Made by a program: the position numbers and the translations under genes
In this document: positions 33,082-43,400 of the stretch, in pieces
Numbering within the stretch: position 1 is the first letter of the stretch
How the letters are laid out: each line of letters begins with the position of its first letter
Notes under the pieces: model-generated
Told to the model about the DNA's origin: nothing
The model's input: only the letters and a program-made list of their open reading frames with translations
Database searches by the model: none
Assembly (NCBI GenBank): GCA_029204225.1
Contig: CM055113.1
Span: 33,506,329-33,570,328, forward strand
Reading direction: 5' to 3'
Length of the DNA: 64,000 nt
Origin: Diphasiastrum complanatum
Lineage: Eukaryota; Streptophyta; Lycopodiopsida; Lycopodiales; Lycopodiaceae

Positions 33082-35330
33082 ATGGATAGGAGAAAGCAGA
33101 CCAGGAGGGACTTCTTCTCTCCTGGCTCATCCTCAGCCCCTACGGTGGCCATTACCCCTCCTGCTAGACATAGAACGCGCAACCGCAGTAGGTGGCTCTC
33201 TGAGATACACAAGTACCAGAGATCAACTGCGCTGTTGATCCCAAGGGTTCCATTCTACCGTGCTGTCTGAAACATAACAAGAAATGATCTCGGACAGCTG
33301 GTCAGATTTATACCCAATGCTCTTCAGTGTCTTCAGGAGGCTGCTGAAGATTACCTTAGTCTTTTTTTTGAAGATTCATTTTTGCTTGCCATTCATTCCA
33401 AGAGAGTCACAATAATGCCCAAGGATTTTCAGCTCCTGATGAGAATGAGGGATAGGTTCTGTAGGTTGCACGTATCTCAGCCTTCTGCTCCCAGGCCAAC
33501 ACCTGTAGATAGGACTGATCTTCCTATGAAGCGTCCTACGAAGCAGAGTGCCCCCAAGAGGGTTCCAAAGAAAGCAAAGATCGTAGACACCACAGATTTT
33601 GTGAAATCTGACCAGGAATCAATTGTAGATAACGCTGTTGTTGATAATGCTGTAAATATAGCTACAGTTGTTTTGGATACCGCTTTAATTCCTATAGGTA
33701 CTACACATCCACCTCCTCCTCCTCCTTCAATTTTTTATACATATATAGATTCAGATGAGTATCTTAGATTTGAGAAAGACATATCGGATGCTATTGCTAC
33801 TCCTTTTTGTTATAGACTAGATGAACTTGATTTTAGTATTAATTTTAGAGTTTTAGATTGCTTGGATCTCAAAGACAGACGGACTTCTATCAGTGATCAT
33901 GTGATAGAGTCCGGGTTGACACTCTTGAAATTTGACATTGCAAGAGATTCATCAAACGAGTTGCTGGTGCTGAGTAACTTTCTGCTCCAGGCCTTCAAGG
34001 AGAATAATGACACATTGTCACAGTGTCTGACAAGTGGATTCACACCACCAACAAAGTATCTGGTCATTCCTTATCATACCAAGTAGGATATATTAAGTGA
34101 TTCTTCATGTTTTATGCATTAACATTGACATTTTCAATTTAAATAGATCTCAGAATTGTCGCTAAAGTACTTTTAATCTTATTTTGCAATGACCACTGGA
34201 GTTTACACCTGATCTCTATTAAGAGATCTGTAATTAATAGTATCAAAGGTTTTTGTGTCAAGATGAATTCGGGGAAAAATACGCATAAGGATGTAGATAT
34301 ATATCTGCCATATTTAAGTGAATATATTCCTACAGATGTTCCCCATTCCGTGGACTGGGAGATCATGAGTTTGGAGGTAAACTCTATCATATACAGCTCC
34401 GAAAAAAGAAAAGAAACAGTTTGATAATGGGCAGAAAGAAGTTGAGTTGGAAGAAAGAAATTTGGTGTGTTCATATTACAGCAGACAAATGCATTGACGT
34501 AAAAAATATATTGGTTCCATAGTTGCAGCGAATCGCGACCCGCGAATCGCGATTCGTGACCCAGAATCGCAAAAAAAAAATGTTTTTTTTTTTTGGAAAA
34601 ATAGCCTATCGCTGAAATTTTTTTAGGGGATCAATGGTCAAACCAGGGTTTTGCCTCTCATAAGTGCAGTAGATGAGGCACAAACAGATCTTATTTTCAA
34701 TAGCTATCCGGTTGTCATTTGTTCTGGTTTTCAGTAAATGTTAATGCTACAGTGTGGACTATCAACTGTATGGATGATGATCACTTTTGCAATTGGTTCA
34801 TTGGAGATGTGAGTGCAATGTACATACAGTTGGGGGCATAAATATTGGGCCCTTCTCGGCGCGCATGATTTGGCCTTCCAACTCCCCGAGTGAAAACACA
34901 CTTTTTGGTGTTTCACACCCGAAACAGTCGGCAAACTACACAATCATAATCCCCTCAATCAGAGCTTTCATCTGATACCCATATTGCCTAAAAAAAATTT
35001 CAAAAAAAAAAAATCGATTCTACAGGATTCTGGATAAATCCCAAATCACAAATCGGAATCGCGATTCTGAATAGCGCTTCAACTATGATTGGTTCCTATA
35101 TAGAAAATATATGAAAGCAACGAGTTCCTTTTCTCCTGATCTTCTGTTGACAACAAAAAGTAAATGATTAATAAAGGATGAGGCTCTTGTTCCAAGGGGA
35201 TTGTCAGGAATTTGGTAAGTTAGTACTTAGGCGACCAGACAAAAAGCTTCAATATAATAAGTTAAAGATGAGTGCACGTGGTCACTGTCTACTACAGCAA
35301 CTACGAGCTAAACTGATAGAGAAAAATTAG
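33082..35330 (+). pseudogene. Cluster A histone H3-like protein with Ulp1-like C-terminus
   Basis: Residues 1-10 read MDRRKQTRRD, an H3-type tail (ARTKQTARK) with Lys4 kept and Asp at position 9. A serine/proline/Arg linker leads to the H3 fold: LSEIHKYQRSTALLIPRVPF, then [18 protein letters not shown] and [14 protein letters not shown]. One stop, TGA at 33268, stands at the codon for H3 Arg72 and is a single C-to-T step from CGA. After the fold, about 230 more residues follow, with basic PKRVPKKAK and a polyproline patch. Intron 34083-34153 joins [11 protein letters not shown] in phase to IVAKVLLILFCNDHWSLHLI, resembling the His box of Ulp1/C48 SUMO proteases. A donor at 34376 leads, past a hAT MITE, to 35177-35330 with QGDCQEF, a possible damaged Asp-Cys-Gly box. 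The H3 assignment is firm; the Ulp1 assignment is tentative. Confidence 0.8.
34518..35087. mobile_element. hAT MITE with 8-bp target-site duplication
   Basis: Termini CATAGTTGCAGCG and, inverted at the right end, CATAGTTGAAGCG. Both are followed inside by repeated AATCGCGA/TCGCGATT words. The flanking 8-mer ATTGGTTC is present on both sides (34510-34517 and 35088-35095), a perfect target duplication of the length made by hAT transposases. At 570 bp with no coding capacity it is non-autonomous. It lies inside the predicted second intron of the H3-Ulp1-like gene. Confidence 0.92.
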
Positions 35331-35950
35331 CAAGGTTAGATGAGTAGATTATGCATGTTAAGCCACAGGTAATTCATTACAAGTCCAGTACGTAATAATG
35401 GTGCGCTGATAATTCCGGCAGCTATGTATATTATGGAGGATGATCTGTATGCAGTATATGTCTGTGTACATAATTAGATTGCGTCTTTTCAAATGAAATA
35501 GAGAAAGAATTATAGTTCAACGTGCGTCTCATATTTGCTGCACTATCTTCTACTTGCGTGCATGTGTGCTTTGTCCATACAGGATATCATCAGAGATCTC
35601 AAAATGCGCTGGATTAAGAAATTCTCAATAAGCCAGCAAGAAGCAAACAACAACCATGAACAGAAGGTCCAATATTCTTACACACTCAACCAAAAGAAGG
35701 GCAGGTAATTATGGAGATCACTCGACAGCACGATCACAATCAAACAGTAATACAAAACCATAATAATTATACTATCATAACAGCAACATGATTACAATTA
35801 AGTAGTCTGCCGACACAAATTGATTACACCTAGGTGACCCAACAGCATCACACTAAGCATTACAGCATTCACTATATTATACTACGACAACAAACTGCTT
35901 CGTCATTACTGCACAAACGACATACTGATCAGGATCATGCATGCCGATTT
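35331..35950. other. Mostly non-coding span
   Basis: At 35583-35710, after a CATACAG acceptor-like site, there is an open stretch DIIRDLKMRWIKKFSISQQE to NQKKGR and stop. It could be a terminal exon of the upstream gene but has no recognised motif. Confidence 0.3.
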
Positions 35951-35953
35951 CAT

Positions 35954-36373
35954 TTAAGAAGATGAGTACCACTGTCCACGCCCTTTACCACTCCCAGGGA
36001 TAGTCGGGAGAGGGCGAGCTTCGATAAAAGCCAGCACGTTGTCATTCCAATCGAGGAAGCAAACGTAGGAATGGTTGGAATATTTTGAGTCGCAGCTATA
36101 GAACTCGAAGCTAACCGTGTTCTCGTATAGCTGCTCCAGGCCATTTTCGACCAGGAATAAATTGCCCACAATCATCTCTTCTCGAGGATCCATGCAAAAC
36201 TTCTCCGCACTGCCTTGAAACACTTTGCCGCAGGGAACATCAATGTGGACATTGAATTCCAGCAAGCACCTACAGTTCTTCTTCACGTGTCCAGTGACAG
36301 AATACTGCAAATGTGTTTGCTTTATAGACCTGACAGCAGCCTCAAGGCGATCTGGGTCCATTTTGCCTTGCAT
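35954..36373 (-). CDS. Uninterrupted 139-residue ORF, unknown function
   Basis: It starts MQGKMDPDRLEAAVRSIKQT and ends GSGKGRGQWYSSS, with no internal stop. It contains nine or so Cys, including KKNCRCLLEF, and aromatic-rich strands (FEFYSCDSKY, HSYVCFLDWNDN) suggesting a compact beta-rich fold. Composition is less AT-rich than its surroundings, and TATAAG-like sequence lies near 36517 upstream on the minus strand. No family recognised and no homology to cluster B genes seen. The lack of stops in a region where relics are full of them makes it a candidate real small gene or a recently captured one. Confidence 0.4.
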   Translation of the reverse strand: MQGKMDPDRLEAAVRSIKQTHLQYSVTGHVKKNCRCLLEFNVHIDVPCGKVFQGSAEKFCMDPREEMIVGNLFLVENGLEQLYENTVSFEFYSCDSKYSNHSYVCFLDWNDNVLAFIEARPLPTIPGSGKGRGQWYSSS

Positions 36374-36871
36374 GGCTTCACGAAAATCATGACAGAATCG
36401 TCTCTTTGCTTACAGCTTGGACTTGCTCCATGCCTGAAGGTTGAATGGGTTTGAGGGATGAGCTTCAACCGAGTACTGGCTGCTGCTGAGACTGGAGTGA
36501 GATTAACTACGCTTTTCTTATAGGAGTGGATATGATGCCACTGCTAGAAACCTTTTCTAGTTATCTTAAGAAAAAACCTACATTTTTTAAAGCTTCTTGG
36601 TTTTTTGAGGACTAATACTCATCTAGCGGTTTATACAATTATTAAAAATTGTCATAAATTTCATGATATCTATTTTTGATCATGAGATCATATAATGCCG
36701 AGTCCATTCCTATACTTTGATAATTTTCTCGAGGATCATATTTCGGTGTGGCCATGTGATATCTTTCCACTACCATATATGTCACTGCCATGGGACCATA
36801 TGACCATATAATATGTAAGTGGCATGGCTAGGTGACTATTCTCACATGTTTGCTAAGATGGAATTAGATGA

Positions 36872-37245
36872 TGGAAGAAACAAGATGCTAGATGAAGAAG
36901 AATAACCTTAAGAAAGATATTATGTTGGCACAAACTAGATGCTAGATGAAGAAAAATAAACTTTATATAGAATTAGATGCTACATGAAAAAGAATAAACC
37001 TCAAGTAAAATTTATTGTTGGAAGAAACTAGATGCTAGATGAAGAAGAATAGACTTTAAGTAACATAGATGATGGGTAAAGAAGCATAAACTTTAGACAA
37101 ACTATGATGGAAAAATGTAGATGCTACATGAAGAAGAATAAACGCTAATTAAGATATTATGGTGGAGAAAGTAGATGCTAGTTCAAAATGAAACTTTACA
37201 TACAATATATTGTTGGAAGAAAGAATATGCTATATAAAGAACAAA
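36872..37245. repeat. Degenerate AGATGCTAGATGAAGAAGAA minisatellite
   Basis: About seven irregular copies of AGATGCTAGATGAAGAAGAA with a TAAACTTTA tail, spaced roughly 45-65 bp apart. Confidence 0.75.
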
Positions 37246-37330
37246 AAGATTTTAACTAGGATAATTTAGAATGCTTTTTTTGGCTCTTTTTCCACACTCT
37301 CTAGCATTAGTCATGTTCCCGAACGATCTA

Positions 37331-37332
<2 letters not shown>

Positions 37333-37380
<48 letters not shown>
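37333..37380. repeat. (TG)n microsatellite
   Basis: A pure TG run of about 48 bp that abuts the CACTA-type terminus at 37383. Confidence 0.97.
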
Positions 37381-37382
<2 letters not shown>

Positions 37383-39510
37383 TACTACAAGAGGACGGGC
37401 GATTACCAAGGCTTTTTTTTAGCATTTCTTTAAAAGATAGTTTTTAAAATGAGTCGCGGGGGGAGCGGAATACTTGAGCCTCGGGTCCGGTGTTTGGCCT
37501 CGGTATAAGCCTACCAAATTTCAACTTGTTTTTGAAACATTTATAGAGAGGGATATAAATTCACTAGAGGGCCTGGGAACATACATCGGAATACAGAAGC
37601 TAATTTGAGGGGTATACCGAGGCTGGCATTGGTATATGCCTACCAAATTTGGACTTGTTTTTGAGACATTTATAAAGAGGGTCCAGGTGGCCAGGGGCAT
37701 TCCATGACACTATGCTAACCGAGGGTAATACCGAGACTGATGGAAAAAGGCCCCTCGATATAAACCACGGTATAAAACAGAATGTAAATGGATCTCACAT
37801 TTGGAATTTGTTACCTATCAACACATTGAATTCCATTTTCTATCAACATAATGGGTTGCCATATGTACAAGTGAATAAAGACATTTATGTATCCGAAAAA
37901 AAATGATGATCACAAATTGTGTACTCACGTGCATCGACTACTTGTTCGACGGCAACTAGTCAATTAATAGAGTGTAATTGCATATGTGAGCAATATGATT
38001 GATATTACAATGAGTTGAGATACATCATATTATCTCACTTATTCATTTGGTGGTTCATCGTTATCATTTGTCACATCATCATGCGACAAATCTACCAAAC
38101 CAAATGAGTCTATCTCTAATTCTACCCAAATATCTCCTATAGTTTCATAATTAATGAGCTGATCTTCAAAAGCTAATGGCAAGGGTGACAACGAGTGAGA
38201 TCAAGTAGGTGTGTCATGTGTCGTCGATCCATCCGATGATGATGCATCACGCTCAACATCATCATTAGCTTGTGAAGCTTGCACATGATCATCCTCCAAA
38301 AATGTGTCATCGAATCCGTCATCGCGATCTTATTCATGAGGTGCATCAGCTGGCAGTGCCATGTCCTCCACAACATCTCGAGAAACGACTTGAATCACGT
38401 ACCACCATCTGGGATCAACGATCGGGATAAAAGACCACCTGTAATTGATCGATGTTACCATAAACTTTGACTCGTAGTTAGTATCCATAGCTATGTTACA
38501 ATTGATTGGGTATTACTATACACAATATACACTTTTTGCAGTACATTGAAAATAGATTGATTGACAACAAAAGAGCATAGATATCTTGAAGACATACAAT
38601 TGCATTGGGAGCATTGCAAATAACTTTGAACCATTTGACATCAAATATGAAAAAGCTAAATTGCCTAAGTCCAACTTCGAGGATTTCATTGATTGTCTCA
38701 CAATAATCAAGTTGAGAAGAGAGTAAATTGGTGTCCGGTTGTGCTTGCTCGATTCTCTTGCATAAAATTTGCCATGACTCCACAATTGTATGTTTTAGGC
38801 TATTTTTGTCAATGCTCTCCATACAAAAGTGTTGTCCATGCATCACAGTAGATTGTATTTTTTGTATAGAATGAAATGGAACTAAATGTGTTAGGGATAC
38901 AACAGACATGTACAAAATTGCACGTAAAATTATTTTTGTTAGCATGTGAATGCTGATCATCATAGCTTACATGTAAATCACACCCCCTTGCATATTCCCG
39001 CTCTCTCTTTGTTACTTCCTGGTTGTTTGTCGAGGCTTCTCTAAGGGCCCCACACAACCAATCAAGTGTCATTTCCTTGGGTAGAAGGGCGAGGTCAGGT
39101 GGATATGGTTGTCTTCTATGCCCTCTCCTGAAAGTGGCTCGAGCGGTTTGTCTACGAGCCTTGGCCTCTTCGTATAGCAAAATCCACTTTTGCATTTCCT
39201 TGCTATTAAGAATACAAAACTTATTACCTTCTCCCTGAAGGAATCACTCATTCTCATGATCGCTCATTTTCCTTGAACCTCCTTAACAACATGCTCATCA
39301 TCCTTCTTATCCCAAAGACGAGGAATAGAAGAATCGCTATGAGCAAGGAACTCTATGATGTAAATTATGTACTCTTGCACTAGCCATCCTTCCATCATGA
39401 TACCCTCAGGCCTTTCTCTTTTTTTTGCGAAGCCTTTCAATGTTTTCATGAATAGTTCCAAGAAAAACATCCAACGGCTATGGACAGTGCCTGAATTAAA
39501 AAAATGCATT
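37383..39510 (-). mobile_element. CACTA element, 3' half on minus strand
   Basis: TACTACAAGAGG at 37383 is a CACTA terminus with the first base changed. Inside it are two roughly 65-bp subterminal copies of GCCTACCAAATTT with ACTTGTTTTTGA-ACATTTATA (about 37506 and 37634), plus ACCGAG words. Then the transposase C-terminal half follows on the minus strand. The order terminus, C-terminus, DUF4216, DUF4218 is collinear with an intact element. The 5' half is missing. Confidence 0.75.
38030..39509 (-). pseudogene. CACTA TnpD-type transposase, C-terminal half
   Basis: At 39509-39264 is a DUF4218-like segment: HSRWMFFLELFMKTLKGFAK followed by ERPEG and a later EEY-like block. Next comes MQKWILLYEEAKARRQTARA to MTLDWLCGALREAS (39195-38960). 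At 38760-38620 is a DUF4216-like segment: DTNLLSSQLDYCETINEILE, then FFIFDVKWFKVI. The C-terminus (about 38470-38210) has SINYRWSFIPIVDPRWWYVI and an acidic tail, with an in-frame TAA at about 38334. Splice junctions are not all resolved. Confidence 0.7.
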
Positions 39511-39749
39511 AATGTTAGTGAGAGAACATGCGAATTACCACAATAGCAATAGTCTAGGATGGACTAAGAATAGGCAATTGACGCAAGTATATGATGTGTC
39601 AAAATATTTTATTGGATGTGGTTGTTGCTGATAGCACCATACAATCACATTGTAGGTCTCACCTCTTTTATTCTTGTGTTAACTATTATGTTTGAATTAT
39701 TATTATGTCATTGTAATGGATAGTAATGTTGCATTAATGTCTGGTGCAG

Positions 39750-40635
39750 ATGTCTTTCCTTCAAATAGCTTCGACTGGCAAAACGTGAAGTCCTTCACTG
39801 GAAAACTCTCCGTCATACACGCCAAATATGGAGAACTAATATATGGTGGGTTGCATCCTCTGCCCTGATCAAAATGGGCATTTTCGTTTACGATCACATG
39901 TACGAAGTTCCAAAAAAAAAACTTTGGCCAGGGCAAATTAGTACCAATCTCTGAGCCTACGACCGATTCTCGCGAGTGGCCATATGTTGACCAACTAACT
40001 ATTGAATTAATGAAGAGACAACTTCTTAAAGAGATTACTGGTAATATGAAGCCAACATTCGGATCCAAACGAGTCTACACTAGCATCTCTCTGCCGATCA
40101 CCATATTTGTTGCCATATTTAAGGCAGTCCCCTTTAGGAAAACAAACACGATGTGGGCCTGGAAAGCAATAGAATCATCACTGTTGGATAACATATTTGT
40201 CGCATGGGATTCAAAGGAAATGGAGCATAAAGGAGATTTAATAAAGTGTAAGCTCTCTTGTGAAACAATGACCATAAGATATCATATTTCACGTCAAACA
40301 TGCTCCTTAAGTTTCATCTATAGGCGATATAAGTTTGGTCATGGCCGATGGGACCCTCTGGACGCGAAGACGAATCAGCAAGAAGTGGAGATATCCATAC
40401 ATTTGCCCCATGATGAAATACGAGAAATTTATATCAATAAGGAGTGCAGCCTAGAAGATCTTCAACATATGCTTGGATTGACTTTTGCTGATGTGCCAGC
40501 AGATTTTGTCTTCACTCATAATGGACAAAATGTAAGCCCCTAATTTCCATCAGATTTTTGAATTTTAAATAGTAATGTTGAATACACATAGAAGGATTAT
40601 TACTTTTGTGTCTAATTTTGCAGATACGGAGATGA
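39750..40635 (+). pseudogene. Unknown ORF with possible ubiquitin-like C-terminus
   Basis: The first block follows a TGGTGCAG acceptor and reads DVFPSNSFDWQNVKSFTGKL to YGELIYGGLHPLP, with a TGA. A poly-A run causes a frameshift. The main ORF then includes MKRQLLKEITGNMKPTFGSK, NTMWAWKAIESSLLDNIFVA and YRRYKFGHGRWDP. The last 50 residues run VEISIHLPHDEIREIYINKE, then SLEDLQHMLGL and DFVFTHNGQN. That is a strand-strand-helix-strand pattern with a phi-x-x-NG turn like a ubiquitin/beta-grasp fold. Donor GTAAGC at about 40532 and acceptor TTTGCAG at 40623 add IRR and stop. It is next to, and on the same strand as, the cluster B histone gene. The beta-grasp call is pattern-based and uncertain. 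Confidence 0.4.
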
Positions 40636-41030
40636 GCCGAAAAAGATCAGAAATGTGTTTCATTTTTACATACAGGGACATTAGGAGTCCAATGGGAATA
40701 AAATATTTTATGTAATGAAAAATAGAAAACACAATTAGTTGGTTGTGTTTTGACTCTATTCTAATATATTTGGTTGTGTTTTGACTTTACTCTTGCGTTG
40801 TCACATTTTATATGCCTGTTAGTACATTTGTGGATGTCCAAGGTTGAGACTACTTGTTAGGGTTCTAATCCTTTAGTGATATGCATTTTATTAATATTAC
40901 TGGTTTCCAATTAGGTTTCTTTGAAGGTGTCCGCTAACCGGCAATTAGGATCTTTACTCATGCGCCAAGACAAGAACATACTATATTTGAAAAAGAGGCC
41001 AAAACCTCTATAGGAGCACTTACTAAAAAT
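40636..41030. other. Non-coding span upstream of H3-B
   Basis: AT-rich. GGTTGTGTTTTGACT occurs twice near 40740 and 40771. Otherwise featureless. Confidence 0.4.
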
Positions 41031-41042
41031 AGAGCCCTTCAC

Positions 41043-41050
41043 TATATAAG
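41043..41050 (+). promoter_or_regulatory. TATA box of H3-B
   Basis: TATATAAG in the context CACTATATAAGGGTGC, about 130 bp before the first H3-like ATG, at suitable distance for a start site near 41075. A GTATGT donor-like word at 41115 could start a 5' UTR intron. Confidence 0.5.
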
Positions 41051-41176
41051 GGTGCTTGGGTCCTCATTTCTCCACTTCATCCCTCGAGTGTCAGAGTGTT
41101 AGTTTTCTGAGAAGGTATGTTTTTCAACTTTCGTGTTCTCTTATACGTGTTCAAAGGCTAACCAATGTCGGAGGAA

Positions 41177-42333
41177 ATGGCACGGACGAAACAAACGACT
41201 AGAGATCCCAAAGTGACTGCATTGCTCCATCGGGATGCACTAGCCACCCTCGATGAGAGAGAGGCGGGGGAGCAGAAGTAGAAATAGAAGTCGCAGCCCA
41301 ATAGCGACTCAGGATGATCCGGCCACTCAACATGAAGCTGAGGAGGAAATGGCCCACACAGCAGCTGTACAGGAGCAGCAGCAGCAGCAAGAAGAGCAGC
41401 CGCATCAGCAGCAAGCACAACAAAGCCCTTCCCTGACGACAACCGAACAGGAAGAAACAATGCAGTTTCTGGATCAGGAGCTTGCGACATTGGGTGAGTT
41501 GCCGGTTCTGTACGATGCTTTCTTCGACCCATTTCCAGCAGCAATGGGCATGGACACGGCGGATTTGAGTATATCGGGTGACACCACACCCACCGTGTCA
41601 CCCCCAAGTCACGGCCTGATGATGGGTCTGATGATGTTGTTGCTGGTGGGTGGTTCTGATGAGGGCACCCCGATGTCGCACACAACAAGGATGAAACAGA
41701 AGGCGACACACAGATGGTCTGGGAGAGGAGCACACAAGTGAAAGAGAAAGAATCCTAGGCTTTGCACCAAAGTGACAGAATCTTGCTGCTCAACACCCAT
41801 CACCACTGCCCACACCGCCTCCACCACCTCCACCTCCACCTCCACCTCCACCACCTCCTCCTCCATCACCATCTCCACCACCACCACCTCCACCTCCGCC
41901 TCCACCTCCTCCACCTGCAACTTCTGCCACAGCTGGCCCAAGTAGGATCGTAGAGCATGGCAAGAGTAGGCCAGCCCCTCGTGCAGCACCTTGGGCTGGA
42001 AAGGAGCTCCGCAGGATGCAACCACCACCACCTCGACTGCGTAGGAAGCGCATGATCGCAAAGTGGCTCCAAGATATGAGGAGGTATCAGAAGTCTGTGA
42101 AATTTCTGATACCTAGGGCCCCATTTGTGTGGCTTGTAAAAGAAATAATCGATGAATTTTCCTTGGGGAACAGAGTTACGGTAGATGTTGTGTCCGCGAC
42201 ACAAAAGTCTGCGAAAATGTACCTAACACAACTTTTTGAGGACTCATTTTTGTGTGCAGTACACGGAAAGAGAGTCACAATACTCCCGAAGGATCTCCAC
42301 CTAGCTAGAAGGCTAAGGAGAGAGCGCAATTAA
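41177..42333 (+). CDS. Cluster B histone H3-like protein
   Basis: The ATG at 41177 has purine -3 and G +4 and gives [14 protein letters not shown], an H3 tail with Lys4 but Asp at position 9; an upstream ATG at 41165 would add MSEE. The reading then shifts to 41253-41741: RS-rich, a Gln block ([10 protein letters not shown]) and an acidic/hydrophobic part. From 41776 one open frame runs polyproline (about 45 residues), then RLRRKR and a complete H3 fold. That fold contains [34 protein letters not shown] and [16 protein letters not shown], stop at 42331. The fold has no stop and aligns to H3 to the last residue. Frame changes could be two small introns (a GTGACAG acceptor precedes 41780) or frameshifts. 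Shared FEDSFL and LIPR-x-PF link it to H3-A. Confidence 0.8.
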
Positions 42334-42546
42334 AAATATCATGTACTGAGATTCTATTTATAATATACTGAAGACTGTGTTAAATATATTGAAAAATTTC
42401 AGGTTATGTGAATGCAAATTGTTGTGATTGAGTTTAATATTTGATTTCAGTACTATATGTGAATGCAGTGATTTGAAAATTTTAGTACTATCTATGTGAA
42501 TGCAGTGATTTAAAATTTTCAGTACTATGTGAATAGTGGTTTCTTA

Positions 42547-43400
42547 TAGTATGTTGTGGCCGATCAGCTGCTCATACGTGTCGTCAGGTTGGGTGTGGTC
42601 GAAAGTGGAATTGCCATTCTGCAAATTTACCAACGCTGCCAACATCTCATCTTCTCGCAAGCCAAGAATATGTTGCAAGTCATGCATGAACACATACTCT
42701 TGCCCATCAATGATGATTGGAGCAAGGCCATGGATTCAAAGCATGACATCATCTTCTGGCTCCGCTGGTGTGGATGCACCTGTTGCCTCTTGCACAGCCA
42801 AGACTACTTCTTGCTCCGCGGATAAATCTTCCTCTTCACCCGGGTCGTCCATCTCATTCACCTACACACTAGGATTGTCTTTGTTTTGGGCCACAGTCGC
42901 TGGAAACTCATTAAGCAAAAAAATAGCAATCATCTCACCGAATAGAAACTTCCTTCTTACACTTTCAAGATCAAAAGTTGTCAGCTGATCCTTGGTCAAC
43001 TCCAAGTAATGATCGTTACCCAAGTGACTAATAAATATGTTGAGACGAGCGATAAAGGGTCTTTCTCCTTTCCATATATAACCAAGCAAGCTATATGGAA
43101 TCCACATGATAGTTGAGCTAGGAATTTGTATGGCATAAGGCTTCAAAGTCTCATCTATATACTCACTCACATCGTGAATGCATCCATATTAGCCCGTAGA
43201 GTGGCAAGCGTGTCTATTCTACCTGTGAAAATGCAATAAATACGATCTAACTGATCTAAAAACTGTGTGGGGGCTAGCAGATTGGCCAACTCTATTTTAG
43301 GAGGATGACATTGTGATGCAACTACTAATTTACCAGCAAACTAGTAGTCTAATTGCACGAGACAAGCTAAATTACAAGGAAAGAAATTTCAACAAAGCAG
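42547..43400 (-). pseudogene. Cluster B second protein (S-B)
   Basis: Homologue of S-A. The minus strand reads KIELANLLAPTQFLDQLDRI, then RIDTLATLRANMDAF (about 43300-43170). EYIDETLKPYAIQIPSSTIM, ERPFIARLNIF and RKFLFGEMIAIFLLNEF follow. An acidic stretch leads to the C-terminus IIIDGQEYVFMHDLQHILGL-REDEMLAAL, ending IGHNIL at 42547. The REDE block is the best match to S-A. Stops separate some blocks. It converges on the histone gene from the opposite strand; in cluster A the two diverge. Confidence 0.45.

Noticed and set aside
41790-42053. Gly-rich and His-rich ORFs over the CCA/CCT repeats
   Set aside because: They are antisense and out-of-frame readings of the polyproline tract that is in frame with the histone fold.
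41177-42333. The plant's normal H3 or centromeric H3 gene
   Set aside because: The tail has Asp at position 9, a long non-histone insert and frame changes, and the fold lacks the longer loop 1 typical of CENH3. The shared signatures with the other copy and the shared neighbouring genes fit an element-borne lineage better.
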